Below are positions 41,615 through 51,151 of a stretch of DNA of 64,000 nucleotides, piece after piece; positions within the stretch are counted from its first letter, which is position 1, and every line of letters begins with the position of its first letter. Made by a program: the position numbers and the translations under genes. The notes beneath the pieces are model-generated. The model searched no databases. It saw only the letters and a list, made by a program, of their open reading frames with translations, and was not told the DNA's origin. This stretch comes from Parabacteroides hominis. Lineage in GTDB: Bacteria; Bacteroidota; Bacteroidia; Bacteroidales; Tannerellaceae. The stretch is from NCBI RefSeq assembly GCF_014287585.1, contig NZ_JACOOJ010000014.1, positions 1 through 64,000 on the forward strand, in the 5' to 3' direction.

Positions 41615-44416
41615 ATGAACAAGAAGGTTCTCTTTCCGCTGATAAGCCTGCTCCTGTTACTGGCAGGAACGACTTTGCCTGAATCCGCCTACGCACAAAT
41701 CAGTGAAGGCGGAACACCCGTCTCCTTTCAATACCAGAATACTCTGAAAAGCGATCTGCCAACCATACAGATCCCCGTCGACTTCAGCGTAGAAGACATG
41801 AAAACAGTCGATGCCTGGCAGGTCAGCCAGGGGGCGCCGCTGAAAGTAGGAACCCTTATCGATACAGACCTTACAACAGATAATTCCGGTAACTGGATCA
41901 CTTTACCGGATGGCAATAAAATATGGCAATTACGGATACAGGCAAAGGATGCTATCGCTTTGATGGTAAGCTTCAAAGATTTTTATATACCTGAAAACGG
42001 CAAATTGTTTATTTATAATGCGGATAAAACCCAAGTGATAGGTGCTTTTACCTATCAGACTAATCCGTCGACAAAAGAATATGCAACGGAGTTTCTGGCC
42101 GGTGATGAGATCATCCTCGAATATGAAGCCGGCAATCAGGCAAATGAACAACCCCGCATTTCGATAGACGCGATCGGATACGGATATAACCATCTGTATA
42201 TTTCACGCACAAAAGCCGATATCGGTCCGGGTGCTTCCGGATCTTGCATGGTAAATATAAACTGTGAAGAAGGAGATGCCTGGCAAACAGAAAAAAATGG
42301 TGTTTGCCTGATGACTTTGATCATTGGAAAGTATATCTATTACTGTTCGGGATCGTTAGTCAACAATACGGCAGAAGATCTGAAACCTTATATTCTTTCA
42401 GCTTATCACTGTATAGATCTGGATGAAACTGTCACTCAGCAAGATTTGAACAAATATGTTTTCTATTTTCATTTTGAACGTACAAGCTGCGAAAATACAT
42501 CGGCAGCCGCTTCCTATAGAACGATGACAGGTTGTAAAAAAGTAGCCGGAATACCATTGGACGGCGGATCGGATGGCTTACTACTCCTATTAAATCAAAA
42601 TATTCCGGAAAATTATGATGTCTACTACAATGGTTGGGACAGAAGCAACACGGCTGCCAAATCAGGTGTAGGCATTCATCATCCGGCAGGAGATTATATG
42701 AAAATATCAACATTCAACAAAGAGGTGACTACCGGAACCTGGTATGGCATCGATAGTGTAATCGGAGCGACAAGAGCACACTGGAACGTTATATTCGAAC
42801 AAACAGCCAACGGACATAGCGTGACTGAGGGCGGTTCATCCGGTTCTCCGCTTTTCAACCAAAATAAATTGATTGTCGGAACACTTAGCGGAGCCATTTC
42901 CTCATGTGAAAAACCAAACCAGTCCAATACATACGGTAAATTGTATTATCACTGGGATCAGTACAGTAAAGCCGATACAGCCCGCATGGACGTTTACCTC
43001 GACCCGGACAAAACAGGTGTTACCCAATTGTCCGGCCGTTACGCCATTGGCCGCAAAGCAGCGCCTACCGACCTGATTCTTTCTTATAAGAACGGAGAAG
43101 TACAGCTAAACTGGAAAGCTCCTGCTTCGACAGCAGAGAAGCCTTCCCGATATGCAATCTATAGAAATAACACATTGTTGGATTATGTAACCTCTACCTC
43201 CTACACGGATAACGATCCGGAAACAGGAACACAGCTCTATAGCGTGTCCGCTCTTTATACAGATGGTAAAGAATCTCAGGTGACATATCAATATATTTAT
43301 GTTTATGAGTTAAAAGTTCCGACAAAGGTAACCGCAACAGTCCATGACAATAATGTAACCATAAACTGGAAAGAACCTCTATACCAACAGATCATTTATT
43401 GGGGAACAGGTTCCGCTTATATGGCATTAGGTTTTGGACAACCGTTTTATTTTGGTCAAAAATGGGATCAAAATGATCTTGCTCCTTTACATAAGCATTT
43501 GATAGAATCCATCATTTTCCTGCCTATCGAAGGAACTTCTTATTCATTACTGATTACTCAGGGTAACCGGAAATATACACAGGATTTAGATAACCTGTCT
43601 TTCGGAAAATCCAATGTGATAGAATTGAAAGATCCTTTTGTTATAGATGCTTCGAAGGAATTAATCATTGCTTTGCATTCTTCGACAAATAGAAAGGATG
43701 TTTATCCGGCTGTTACCGATGAAGGGCCTGCCATAAACGAAAAAGGAAATCTTGTATCCGTTGACGGGGAAAACTGGGAATATATATACGAACCCTCAGA
43801 AATAGAAAAAGAAAATTTTGACAATAACTTTTTGATAGCAGCAATTATCAGTTCGGAGCAAAAAGATATCCCTGCCACCAAAACAACATCGGATAATAAG
43901 GTTTTATTGAGTAAATCATCGGCTAAACCTTTATTAGCCAAAAGAACGGAAACCTATTCTTCGCTCCGGAGCACACAGGCGACAGCTTTTCCGGAAATAA
44001 CGGGTTACAATATTTATCGTAATGACAGTAAAGTCGGAAACGTTTCCGGCAAATCCATTACCGAATTTACGGACAAACAAGTTCCCATAGCACGTCTTAT
44101 TTATCAGGTATCTACTTTATACGGAGATAACGAAAGCAAAAAAAGCGAAGCAAGTGTGGAAGTCAGTGTGAATAATGAAAGTATACATCTTTCAGAAACA
44201 AGCATTACTCCGACTTCATTTACCGATCAGGTACAACTGACAGGAAATGAAAAAGTAAACTTGTTAGAAGTCATTTCAACCGATGGCAAAACGGTTATCA
44301 AACAAAAGAATCCGGAAGCAATTATTTACACAAGTTCGCTCTCTACCGGTATTTACTTCTTCCGTCTTCATACAGATGGAGGCATAAAGGTAATAAAGGG
44401 TATGAAAATAAATTGA
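41615..44416 (+). CDS. secreted lysyl-endopeptidase-like serine protease with type IX sorting domain
   Basis: 933 residues. Signal peptide (MNKKVLFPLISLLLLLAGTTLPESAYAQ), a beta-rich pro-region (~30-200), then a trypsin-fold protease like Achromobacter lysyl endopeptidase. Candidate triad: His265 (LSAYHCID), Asp320 (GGSDGLLLLL) and Ser409 (EGGSSGSPLF), with several Cys for disulfides (CMVNINC, CEKPN). Two or more Fn3-like units follow (PTDLILSYKNGEVQLNWKAP; ATVHDNNVTINWKEP), then a linker. The last ~75 residues (LLEVISTDGKTVIKQ...STGIYFFRLHTDGGIKVIKGMKI) fit a type IX sorting domain. It should be exported by the T9SS and anchored or released at the surface. Cleavage after Lys is family-based inference. 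Confidence 0.87.
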   Translation: MNKKVLFPLISLLLLLAGTTLPESAYAQISEGGTPVSFQYQNTLKSDLPTIQIPVDFSVEDMKTVDAWQVSQGAPLKVGTLIDTDLTTDNSGNWITLPDGNKIWQLRIQAKDAIALMVSFKDFYIPENGKLFIYNADKTQVIGAFTYQTNPSTKEYATEFLAGDEIILEYEAGNQANEQPRISIDAIGYGYNHLYISRTKADIGPGASGSCMVNINCEEGDAWQTEKNGVCLMTLIIGKYIYYCSGSLVNNTAEDLKPYILSAYHCIDLDETVTQQDLNKYVFYFHFERTSCENTSAAASYRTMTGCKKVAGIPLDGGSDGLLLLLNQNIPENYDVYYNGWDRSNTAAKSGVGIHHPAGDYMKISTFNKEVTTGTWYGIDSVIGATRAHWNVIFEQTANGHSVTEGGSSGSPLFNQNKLIVGTLSGAISSCEKPNQSNTYGKLYYHWDQYSKADTARMDVYLDPDKTGVTQLSGRYAIGRKAAPTDLILSYKNGEVQLNWKAPASTAEKPSRYAIYRNNTLLDYVTSTSYTDNDPETGTQLYSVSALYTDGKESQVTYQYIYVYELKVPTKVTATVHDNNVTINWKEPLYQQIIYWGTGSAYMALGFGQPFYFGQKWDQNDLAPLHKHLIESIIFLPIEGTSYSLLITQGNRKYTQDLDNLSFGKSNVIELKDPFVIDASKELIIALHSSTNRKDVYPAVTDEGPAINEKGNLVSVDGENWEYIYEPSEIEKENFDNNFLIAAIISSEQKDIPATKTTSDNKVLLSKSSAKPLLAKRTETYSSLRSTQATAFPEITGYNIYRNDSKVGNVSGKSITEFTDKQVPIARLIYQVSTLYGDNESKKSEASVEVSVNNESIHLSETSITPTSFTDQVQLTGNEKVNLLEVISTDGKTVIKQKNPEAIIYTSSLSTGIYFFRLHTDGGIKVIKGMKIN

Positions 44417-44429
44417 GAATTTTTTATTA

Positions 44430-45209
44430 TCAAGCTGATACTGTTACATCGAACCCTTCACGGCGGGCACGGTCGGCAATTGCTTCCAATTCGTCTTTCG
44501 TTACCTTTTTCAGGTTTTTGACAGGCGTTTCGCGGTCGATTGTATAGATCATGACCTGTTTAGGCTTGATTTGCTTCAGAGCCTCCAGCCAGCCGGATAT
44601 TTCGGGTTCGGTCGTGTTTGTCACGCTTTCGCCGTCGATCTCTCCTTCCAGGAACATGGTTTGTATAATCAGATTGCCGTTGAAACGACAAAGTTGTTCC
44701 AGCAACCGGTCGTAAGTAAAAGCCGGGGAATTGGGCGCATTCAACTGACCGATGCGGATGTCCAGCACGGAATCGAGCTTCAATATATTATCTTCAATTT
44801 TATTCAATGCCTGGAAAACATCCTCCTTGTGGAGCATGGTCGAGTTCGAGAGCACGGCAATCTTGGCTTTCGGGAAAAAGCAGTTACGGGTTTCGATCGT
44901 ATCGTCGATGATACCGGCAAATTCCGGATGCATGGTAGGCTCGCCATTCCCGGCAAATGTGATTACATCGGGAACGACACCATCGGCCTGCATGGAAGAC
45001 AGTTTATTTATTAAAGCCTCCTTTACCTCCGCACGGGTCGGCAGTTTACTGCGCGTACGATGATTCTCATTCAGCCCGCATTCGCAATAGATACAGTTGA
45101 ACGAACAAAGTTTCCCGTCTGTGGGAAGCAGGTTCATACCTAAAGAAACACCTAACCGACGACTATGTATCGGTCCGAATACTATTTTATCAAAAAGAAT
45201 TGTAGACAT
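44430..45209 (-). CDS. radical SAM protein
   Basis: 259 residues. It binds a 4Fe-4S cluster through CSFNCIYC (C-x3-C-x2-C) and S-adenosylmethionine through the glycine-rich FAGNGEPTMHPEF. The N-terminal FGPIHSRRLGVSLGMNLLP motif is typical of a widespread uncharacterised subgroup found in anaerobes and archaea. The reaction is unknown. It is transcribed alone; a -7 box lies 20 bp before the ATG. Confidence 0.9.
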   Translation of the reverse strand: MSTILFDKIVFGPIHSRRLGVSLGMNLLPTDGKLCSFNCIYCECGLNENHRTRSKLPTRAEVKEALINKLSSMQADGVVPDVITFAGNGEPTMHPEFAGIIDDTIETRNCFFPKAKIAVLSNSTMLHKEDVFQALNKIEDNILKLDSVLDIRIGQLNAPNSPAFTYDRLLEQLCRFNGNLIIQTMFLEGEIDGESVTNTTEPEISGWLEALKQIKPKQVMIYTIDRETPVKNLKKVTKDELEAIADRARREGFDVTVSA

Positions 45210-45228
45210 AATGATTTATATTTAAGTG

Positions 45229-45236
45229 CAAAGCTA
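45229..45236 (-). promoter_or_regulatory. -7 element for the radical SAM gene
   Basis: Leftward TAGCTTTG, perfect to TAnnTTTG, 20 bp before the start codon. The transcript would have a leader of about 15 bases. The -33 position overlaps the end of the neighbouring gene and is not convincing. Confidence 0.5.
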
Positions 45237-45245
45237 CAAAAGTTA

Positions 45246-47273
45246 TCAGAATTTCCAGCGCAGTAACGTATATACATCTGCTTTGGCATGTCCTTCGATC
45301 TCTTCCAGGTCGGTGCCGATCACATCGCGATCAGCATAATACGTGTATCCGAATTTAGCGGAAAGAGAAAGCTGCTTCACGATATCCCACCGGAAAGAGA
45401 GCGCCAGCCGGACTCCTTTTCCATAAAAGGAAGGCATATTGAAGGCATACAAGATATTCTTTTCATAAGAAGATATCCGGGTTTGATAATTATCCGTATG
45501 AAAGCCTGCCACATAAAAATCTGTTTGAACAGGAATATCAACCGGCTTCCAACCCACGCTCTGGGCAATCATCCATCCTCTGCTCCTTTCGTTTGCTTCC
45601 GTATAACAAATACCGTCTGCGGATGTTCGCAGCGAGACGGACGAAGAAACCGCATACAAGGCCTGCATACGCAAACGCTGTTGGTGGTAAGGTGCTATAT
45701 TTTCCTTTTCTTTGTGTTTATAACGGATATATACGGACAAGCTCCGGCTCGGTGTATAATCGAGTTGAAGCATATATTCCTTTCCTGTCGACGGTGCATC
45801 CACCCCATATTTCAACCAGGGAAACCGGAATATATCTGCATAGGCGGATAACTTCCAGTGGCCTAAAGGTGTCCATTGCATCCCCATATACATTCCCTGC
45901 TCATTCCGGACGATTGAGTTTTGTGAAAAAGCATTCCCGAAAAAGGCTTGATAGCGTTTATCGTAATAACGATATAACAACAACAGGGAAAAATAAGAAG
46001 CAGGCGTCAACTGCAAGGCATTCAGGGAAGCAACCGCCCCATTCCGGCTCAGAGCCGTTTCGCCGTAAAACTTGATCAACTTATTTTTCAACAGATAATC
46101 CACACTGACATTCAGATTCCGGCTACCGCGAAAATAGAAAAGGTTGTAAGGTTTCGGATCAGGCTGTATCGAATAGTCTTCGAAGGAATAAGAGAGAGCA
46201 GTCAGGCCGATACATAAACCGGGAGTTGCATATCGTATGTTCCCGCCATACGTCTGCATGGGAACTTTACGCATCTTTTCCCTGTCCCGTACCAGACGAT
46301 GCAAACCGTCCGTTTTAAACGAAGTAACGATCGTACTGTCCACACCTCCATCCAATTTCCGATACGAATAGAACAGGCTGATATCTAATTTTTTCCAGTT
46401 GACGGTAGCAGCCGCTCCCCGGAAGAATTCATTTTCATCGGTTGAAAAATGACGCCGGAATCCGTTCGTCCTTCTTTCCGTTTGTGAGACAAGGGCGTTC
46501 CGGCTGGGAGAAAAATCATTGCTGATCACCAGACCTTGCCCGAAAGATATTTTATAATCGCCTATGGCAAGACTTTTCAACCATTTATTCATATCTTTCA
46601 AAAAGAGGTGCATCGAATAGTAGTCATATCCTTTATGATATTCGTTCCAGAAAGGTTCTCCCGCATCTTTTTCTGCGACCAGACCGAACTGGATGCGTTC
46701 ATCGAATGCATACGAATAGCGAAGGGAATGATAGAACGGTTCTCCCAAATACTTCCGATTCGGATATTGTTGTAGTACACTGTCAGGATATGAACAATAG
46801 CCTTTCTTTTGTTGAAAACATTTGTCATATCTGATTTGTAGTGTATTAGAACCTCGTTTCAACAGGTTCTTCACTGTTATAGGACGTTTATCAACTACTA
46901 TTTCACCGATATGAACAAAGGGGACAAGCAAAGAAATCGTCTCTAAATCGAATGATTCCACGTTTTTAAGTTCATAAAGGGTCAGCATTTTTCCATAACG
47001 GGAACGGTATTCCAGAAGCTCCCGTATCTGTAAATCGGATAAGAAAGGGAGACGTTTCAATTGTCCTTCCGTCACTGTATTGAGTTCGAAAGGATGTTCG
47101 ACAATATAGGAAATATCCGTATAAAGCGCTTCTATACGCTCTTCATCTTCCGTTTCCGAAGCCATTTCTTCTATATACTCCATCCACTTATCAACAGAAT
47201 ATAATGTCTGGCTTTTAAGCTGATAACTGCTTATTAACAGGCATACCAACAGGTTTATAAACATTCGTTTCAT
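45246..47273 (-). CDS. helix-hairpin-helix protein with outer-membrane barrel-like C-terminus
   Basis: 675 residues. Signal peptide (MKRMFINLLVCLLISSYQLKSQ), a coiled acidic stretch, then two helix-hairpin-helix units of ComEA type (ELNTVTEGQLKRLPFLSDLQIRELLEYRSRYG and LTLYELKNVESFDLETISLLVP in part, ~55-115). The remaining ~550 residues alternate aromatic and polar strands (KISFGQGLVISNDF, RYKHKEKENIAPYHQQRLRMQALYAVSSSVSLRTSADG in part), like an outer-membrane beta-barrel. The family is common in Bacteroidetes; its function is unknown to me. The ATG at 47273 is chosen over a TTG two codons upstream. It lies 12 bp after the next gene upstream, so the two form an operon. Confidence 0.8.
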   Translation of the reverse strand: MKRMFINLLVCLLISSYQLKSQTLYSVDKWMEYIEEMASETEDEERIEALYTDISYIVEHPFELNTVTEGQLKRLPFLSDLQIRELLEYRSRYGKMLTLYELKNVESFDLETISLLVPFVHIGEIVVDKRPITVKNLLKRGSNTLQIRYDKCFQQKKGYCSYPDSVLQQYPNRKYLGEPFYHSLRYSYAFDERIQFGLVAEKDAGEPFWNEYHKGYDYYSMHLFLKDMNKWLKSLAIGDYKISFGQGLVISNDFSPSRNALVSQTERRTNGFRRHFSTDENEFFRGAAATVNWKKLDISLFYSYRKLDGGVDSTIVTSFKTDGLHRLVRDREKMRKVPMQTYGGNIRYATPGLCIGLTALSYSFEDYSIQPDPKPYNLFYFRGSRNLNVSVDYLLKNKLIKFYGETALSRNGAVASLNALQLTPASYFSLLLLYRYYDKRYQAFFGNAFSQNSIVRNEQGMYMGMQWTPLGHWKLSAYADIFRFPWLKYGVDAPSTGKEYMLQLDYTPSRSLSVYIRYKHKEKENIAPYHQQRLRMQALYAVSSSVSLRTSADGICYTEANERSRGWMIAQSVGWKPVDIPVQTDFYVAGFHTDNYQTRISSYEKNILYAFNMPSFYGKGVRLALSFRWDIVKQLSLSAKFGYTYYADRDVIGTDLEEIEGHAKADVYTLLRWKF

Positions 47274-47285
47274 AGTCAAGTCTGA

Positions 47286-48092
47286 TTAAAAAGAATAACT
47301 CAAACCCAGTCCGGTACTGGCTCCTAAAACCGGATGATAAACAGTCGCGACATCTATTGTAATTCCAGCCAGACGATATCCGATACCCAAAGCAGGCAGG
47401 AGAGGGGTGGCCTGTACTCCCGCCCGTATACGGAAGTTTCTGAACGGAGCATATTCAATGCCCGCATTTCCTGTCCATGTATGTGCTTTATTACTTTCGA
47501 TCGTTCCTGCTATCAACAAGCTGTTAATTATCTCCCATTGAAAACCTATTTGTACGGAATAACCGGTAAAGCACTTTATTCCAGCAGTATGTTTATGAAT
47601 GGCAACAGAAGGGAAATTCATTATCAACATTCCAATCAACAATTTGTCAACGGGAGCAAACAAGATTCCAACATCCGTGGAAAGTTGTTTCGGTACTTCT
47701 TCCCACAACTCCGTCTGCAACATCTTATATTGGAAACCAATGCCGATCTTCCACCGGTCATTCAACCGTTTCCCGACCGACAAACGAAAAAGTGTTTCCC
47801 TATACCGATCATATCCGAAAGAAGAGATATCAACACCTGCCGACAACAACGGATTAGGGTAGACAAAACCAATCCCCACCGTTCCCAACTCCTTTACACC
47901 ATAGCGATTAAAGTATTCTAAATGAAGAATTTTATCAGTATGCAAAGCCACCAATGCCGGATTAAACAAAACAGATTGCGTAACCCCGTTTCCTCCCATT
48001 CCCAAACTACGGATATCGGGAATACGGAGGTTATCAACAGCATGAATGTTGATAGATACAAAAAACAAAACGAATAAACTTATTGATTTCAT
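47286..48092 (-). CDS. outer-membrane beta-barrel-like envelope protein, unknown function
   Basis: 268 residues. Signal peptide (MKSISLFVLFFVSINIHAVDN), then SLGMGGNGVTQSVLFNPALVAL, a pattern seen at the start of PorV/FadL-like Bacteroidetes barrels, followed by regular amphipathic strands and a terminal aromatic (LGLSYSF), typical of outer-membrane insertion. Co-transcribed with the helix-hairpin-helix barrel protein downstream, so the two may act together in the outer membrane. Confidence 0.75.
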   Translation of the reverse strand: MKSISLFVLFFVSINIHAVDNLRIPDIRSLGMGGNGVTQSVLFNPALVALHTDKILHLEYFNRYGVKELGTVGIGFVYPNPLLSAGVDISSFGYDRYRETLFRLSVGKRLNDRWKIGIGFQYKMLQTELWEEVPKQLSTDVGILFAPVDKLLIGMLIMNFPSVAIHKHTAGIKCFTGYSVQIGFQWEIINSLLIAGTIESNKAHTWTGNAGIEYAPFRNFRIRAGVQATPLLPALGIGYRLAGITIDVATVYHPVLGASTGLGLSYSF

Positions 48093-48213
48093 AGCAAGGT
48101 TTGTTTAAATCGTCAACTTTCTATTATTTATGGACTATATATTCAGGATTGATAAATATGGGAAGATAACAGTATGTTTCATAGTCTGTTGATTTTAGTT
48201 GTTTATATTGTCA

Positions 48214-48243
48214 CAAAGATAATGATTTATATAATCCCTGCAA
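48214..48243 (-). promoter_or_regulatory. promoter of the two-gene envelope operon
   Basis: Leftward TATCTTTG -7 box (48214-48221) and TTG -33 box (48241-48243) with exact 19 bp spacing. The leader is about 115 bases long. Confidence 0.7.
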
Positions 48244-48350
48244 CACATTAACAACTTATTTACAACACATCCCTTTATTTTCTGTAATCGAAGCTATCAC
48301 ACCGATTAGTCAAATTCTGTAAAACCGGCAGATGCTATTCGTAAATCGAT

Positions 48351-48358
48351 TACTTTTG
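48351..48358 (+). promoter_or_regulatory. -7 element very close to the DUF4294 start codon
   Basis: TACTTTTG ends six bases before the ATG at 48365, so the transcript would begin at or next to the start codon (leaderless or nearly so), unless another promoter is used. Confidence 0.4.
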
Positions 48359-48364
48359 TGAGCG

Positions 48365-48970
48365 ATGTTGAGAAAAGGCAAGTATAAAATATTGATAATA
48401 TTCATATTGTGTTCGGTAGGAGCCCATACACAAACATTGAAGATCAATACCGTTCCAGAAGGATTACAAAAAGCTTATCTGGATGGAAAGGACACAGTGC
48501 CTGTTGTTAATTTACGGGAAATATTTATTTACCCTCCGGTAAAGTTTAAGAATAAACGAGAACAAGCCCGGTACAGCAAGTTAGTTCGCGATGTGAAGCG
48601 CACGTTGCCGTATGCCAAAATGGTTTATGAAACACTGATCGAAACCTATGAATATATGGAGACGCTCCCCGACGAAAAGTCCCGTCAGGCACATTTGAAA
48701 CGGATGGAGAAAGAACTCTTCCAGGAATATAAACCGCAGTTGAAAAAACTGACCTTCTCACAAGGCAAACTGCTTATCAAACTGATTGACAGAGAATGTA
48801 ACCAATCGAGCTATAACCTGTTGAAAGCCTATTTAGGCAGTTTCCGGGCAGGCTTCTGGAACATATTTGCCGGCATGTTCGGCGCCAGCCTGAAATCCGA
48901 ATATGATCCCAAAGGAAAAGACGCCATGACGGAGCGGGTAGTCGTACTTGTCGAAAACGGGTTAATCTGA
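48365..48970 (+). CDS. DUF4294 family secreted protein
   Basis: 201 residues. N-terminal signal (KILIIFILCSVGAHTQ), then DTVPVVNLREIFIYPPVKFKNKREQARYSKLVRDVKRTLPYAKMVYETLIET (in parts), characteristic of DUF4294, a Bacteroidetes family with a conserved Arg/Tyr-rich helical core and the motif GKLLIKLIDRECNQSSY. Function unknown; probably periplasmic. It is convergent with, and overlaps by 9 bp, the TrmH-type gene. Confidence 0.85.
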   Translation: MLRKGKYKILIIFILCSVGAHTQTLKINTVPEGLQKAYLDGKDTVPVVNLREIFIYPPVKFKNKREQARYSKLVRDVKRTLPYAKMVYETLIETYEYMETLPDEKSRQAHLKRMEKELFQEYKPQLKKLTFSQGKLLIKLIDRECNQSSYNLLKAYLGSFRAGFWNIFAGMFGASLKSEYDPKGKDAMTERVVVLVENGLI

Positions 48971-49492
48971 CAACTGCTTAAAGAAATCCCAGATGATGAT
49001 GCCGGTAGTCACCGAAACATTCAAAGAATGCTTGGTCCCGTACTGCGGTATTTCAATACACATATCACAGTTATCAACGACACATTGTTGAACGCCTTTC
49101 ACTTCGTTTCCCATGATAACGGCATACTTTTTATTCTTGTCCAACAACAACTTATCCAACATCGTACTACCTTCGGCCTGTTCAACCGCACACACCGTAT
49201 ATCCCTGCTGTTTCAGTTTATCAACAGCCTCCATCGTATCTTTGAAATACTCCCAGTCGACAGTCTCTTCCGCCCCCAAAGCTGTCTTGTGAATCTCGGC
49301 ATGAGGCGGACAAGCCGTGATGCCGCACAGATAAATACTTTCTACCCTGAAAGCATCAGAGGTACGAAACACGGATCCTACATTGTTTAAGCTTCTTACA
49401 TGGTCGAGCACAACGACCAACGGAATTTTTTTACTATCTTTGAATGCTTCCGGAGTCAGGCGGTTCAGCTCTGTTATTTTTAACTTGCGCAT
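48962..49492 (-). CDS. SpoU/TrmH-type RNA 2'-O-methyltransferase
   Basis: 176 residues from the ATG at 49492 (a start at 49501 adds three residues). The SPOUT knot motifs are visible: VVVLDHVRSLNNVGSVFRTSDAFRV (motif 1), YAVIMGNEVKGVQQCVVDNCDMCIEIPQYGTKHSLNVSVTTGIIIWDFF (motifs 2 and 3, in parts). It would methylate a ribose in tRNA or rRNA using SAM; the target is not defined by sequence. It has no N-terminal RNA-binding domain, like TrmL-sized members. Confidence 0.9.
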   Translation of the reverse strand: MRKLKITELNRLTPEAFKDSKKIPLVVVLDHVRSLNNVGSVFRTSDAFRVESIYLCGITACPPHAEIHKTALGAEETVDWEYFKDTMEAVDKLKQQGYTVCAVEQAEGSTMLDKLLLDKNKKYAVIMGNEVKGVQQCVVDNCDMCIEIPQYGTKHSLNVSVTTGIIIWDFFKQLSD

Positions 49493-49512
49493 AGCTATCA
49501 TTTCTTTGCTTG

Positions 49513-49520
49513 CAAAAGTA
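49513..49520 (-). promoter_or_regulatory. -7 element for the methyltransferase gene
   Basis: Leftward TACTTTTG, 20 bp before the start codon. No -33 box at standard spacing. Confidence 0.4.
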
Positions 49521-49529
49521 GTGAATTAA

Positions 49530-49955
49530 TGTGGATATGCCGTTGAAAAGCTATTGATAAGTGGTGGACACAAAATGAAAAATAGTTCTTGCATTATTCG
49601 ATTTGTTCGCTATACATCCTCTTGTTTTTATTATGCAATAAAAATAACGGATTATTTATTACGCCCTATCAACAGTGGTTATACACGTGTCAACAGCCCT
49701 CAACTGCTATAAACTTTTACACACAGGCGGTTTTCAACCGGAAACTAATAAAGTCCGTAAAATGAAGAATAACAGGATATAATAGGATAAATCGTATGTT
49801 GGTATCTACTTGATAAGTAGTTTGCATCGTTTAATAACGAACCGGACAAGTATTGCAACAGAAATGTATAAACTGTTTCAACAGGATATTATAATCATCA
49901 TATTTAGATTTAAAATAAAGAATAAATAAGAATATAATAATATGATTGTGGATAA
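49530..49955. other. AT-rich non-coding stretch with DnaA-box-like sites
   Basis: The 590 bp between the methyltransferase and nadA genes contains no credible gene. It holds TGTGGATAA (49947-49955, the reverse complement of the DnaA box TTATCCACA) and near-matches TGTGGATAT (49530-49538), TTATACACG (49679-49687) and TTTTACACA (49715-49723). AT-rich tracts lie around 49630-49660 and 49895-49945. It could be a replication origin or simply a regulatory region; gene orientation around it does not favour an origin. Confidence 0.3.
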
Positions 49956-50043
49956 CTTGGGAAGGTCGGGATGTTTTACATTCTCTTGTCTTCTGTTTAT
50001 TTGTTTTACACATATTTCTTATGCATGAAACAATTAAAGTTTT

Positions 50044-50051
50044 TACCTTTG
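50044..50051 (+). promoter_or_regulatory. -7 element for nadA
   Basis: TACCTTTG 39 bp before the ATG at 50091. This supports that start over upstream in-frame codons, which would lie before the transcript start. Confidence 0.55.
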
Positions 50052-50090
50052 CATATTTCATGCTTTTACAATCATTTAATACAGGTAACT

Positions 50091-51077
50091 ATGTTGACAA
50101 ACCAATCGATCGGATATATGGACGCACCCATTCCAAAGGGTTTGGACTTGAAGGAAGAGATAAACAGGATGCGTAAAGAAAAGAACGCCGTTATTCTTGC
50201 TCACTATTATCAGACAGGTGACATTCAGGATATAGCAGATTTTGTGGGAGACAGTTTGGCGTTGGCGCAACAGGCAGCCAAGACGACCGCCGATATCATT
50301 GTTTTCTGCGGTGTCCATTTTATGGGGGAAACGGCGAAGGTATTGTGCCCGGACAAGAAAGTGTTGGTTCCCGACCTGAATGCCGGTTGCTCGTTGGCAG
50401 ATAGCTGTCCGGCTACCGATTTTGCAGAATTTGTAAAGCAGCATCCCGGTCATGTAGTTATTTCGTATGTAAATACGACTGCTGCTGTAAAGGCCGTGAC
50501 GGATGTAGTGGTGACTTCTACCAATGCGCGCCAGATCGTCGAAAGTTTTCCTGAAGACACGAAGATCATTTTCGGTCCGGACCGGAACTTGGGTAATTAC
50601 ATAAACGGCATTACCGGACGCAAGATGTTGCTTTGGGATGGCGCTTGCCATGTGCATGAACAATTTTCACTGGAAAAGATATTGGAATTGAAAAAACAGT
50701 ATCCCGATGCGGACGTTATTACTCATCCGGAATGCAAACAGCCCGTTATACAGGTTTCAGACTTCGTAGGATCGACTGCGGCTCTTTTGAAGTATACTGT
50801 CAAGTCTGACAAAAAACAATTCATTGTAGCGACGGAAAGCGGCGTTATTCACGAAATGCGTAAGCTGAGCCCCGGTAAGGAATTTATCCCGGCTCCTCCT
50901 GAAGACAGCACATGTGCTTGCAACGAATGTAATTTCATGCGTCTGAACACGATGGAGAAACTTTACAACTGTTTGAAATACGAACTCCCTGAAATCTTTG
51001 TTGACGAACAAGTACAGGAAAAAGCGATCCGCCCGATCAAGAAGATGCTGGAGATATCGGAAAGGTTGGGGCTGTAA
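50091..51077 (+). CDS. nadA: quinolinate synthase NadA
   Basis: 328 residues. It condenses iminoaspartate with dihydroxyacetone phosphate to quinolinate in NAD synthesis, in the cytoplasm, using a 4Fe-4S cluster. Visible family marks: VILAHYYQTGDIQDIADFVGDSLALAQ, VFCGVHFMGETAKVLCPDKKVL, NAGCSLADSC, TNARQIVESF, HPECKQPV and the C-terminal CACNECNFMRLNTMEKL, which supply the cluster cysteines. nadB and nadC are not in the window. The start is set by the promoter and by family length. It ends at a strong bidirectional terminator. Confidence 0.97.
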   Translation: MLTNQSIGYMDAPIPKGLDLKEEINRMRKEKNAVILAHYYQTGDIQDIADFVGDSLALAQQAAKTTADIIVFCGVHFMGETAKVLCPDKKVLVPDLNAGCSLADSCPATDFAEFVKQHPGHVVISYVNTTAAVKAVTDVVVTSTNARQIVESFPEDTKIIFGPDRNLGNYINGITGRKMLLWDGACHVHEQFSLEKILELKKQYPDADVITHPECKQPVIQVSDFVGSTAALLKYTVKSDKKQFIVATESGVIHEMRKLSPGKEFIPAPPEDSTCACNECNFMRLNTMEKLYNCLKYELPEIFVDEQVQEKAIRPIKKMLEISERLGL

Positions 51078-51110
51078 GTTTGTTAGGCAAACAATACTAA
51101 ATAATGTGAG

Positions 51111-51151
51111 GAGAGTGCATCAAAACGGGATTTTGACGCACTCTCTTTTTT
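51111..51151. terminator. bidirectional terminator between nadA and porZ
   Basis: GAGAGTGC-A-TCAAAA / TTTTGA-C-GCACTCTC stem followed by a T-run rightward. It lies between convergent genes and overlaps the first bases past the porZ stop. Confidence 0.8.
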
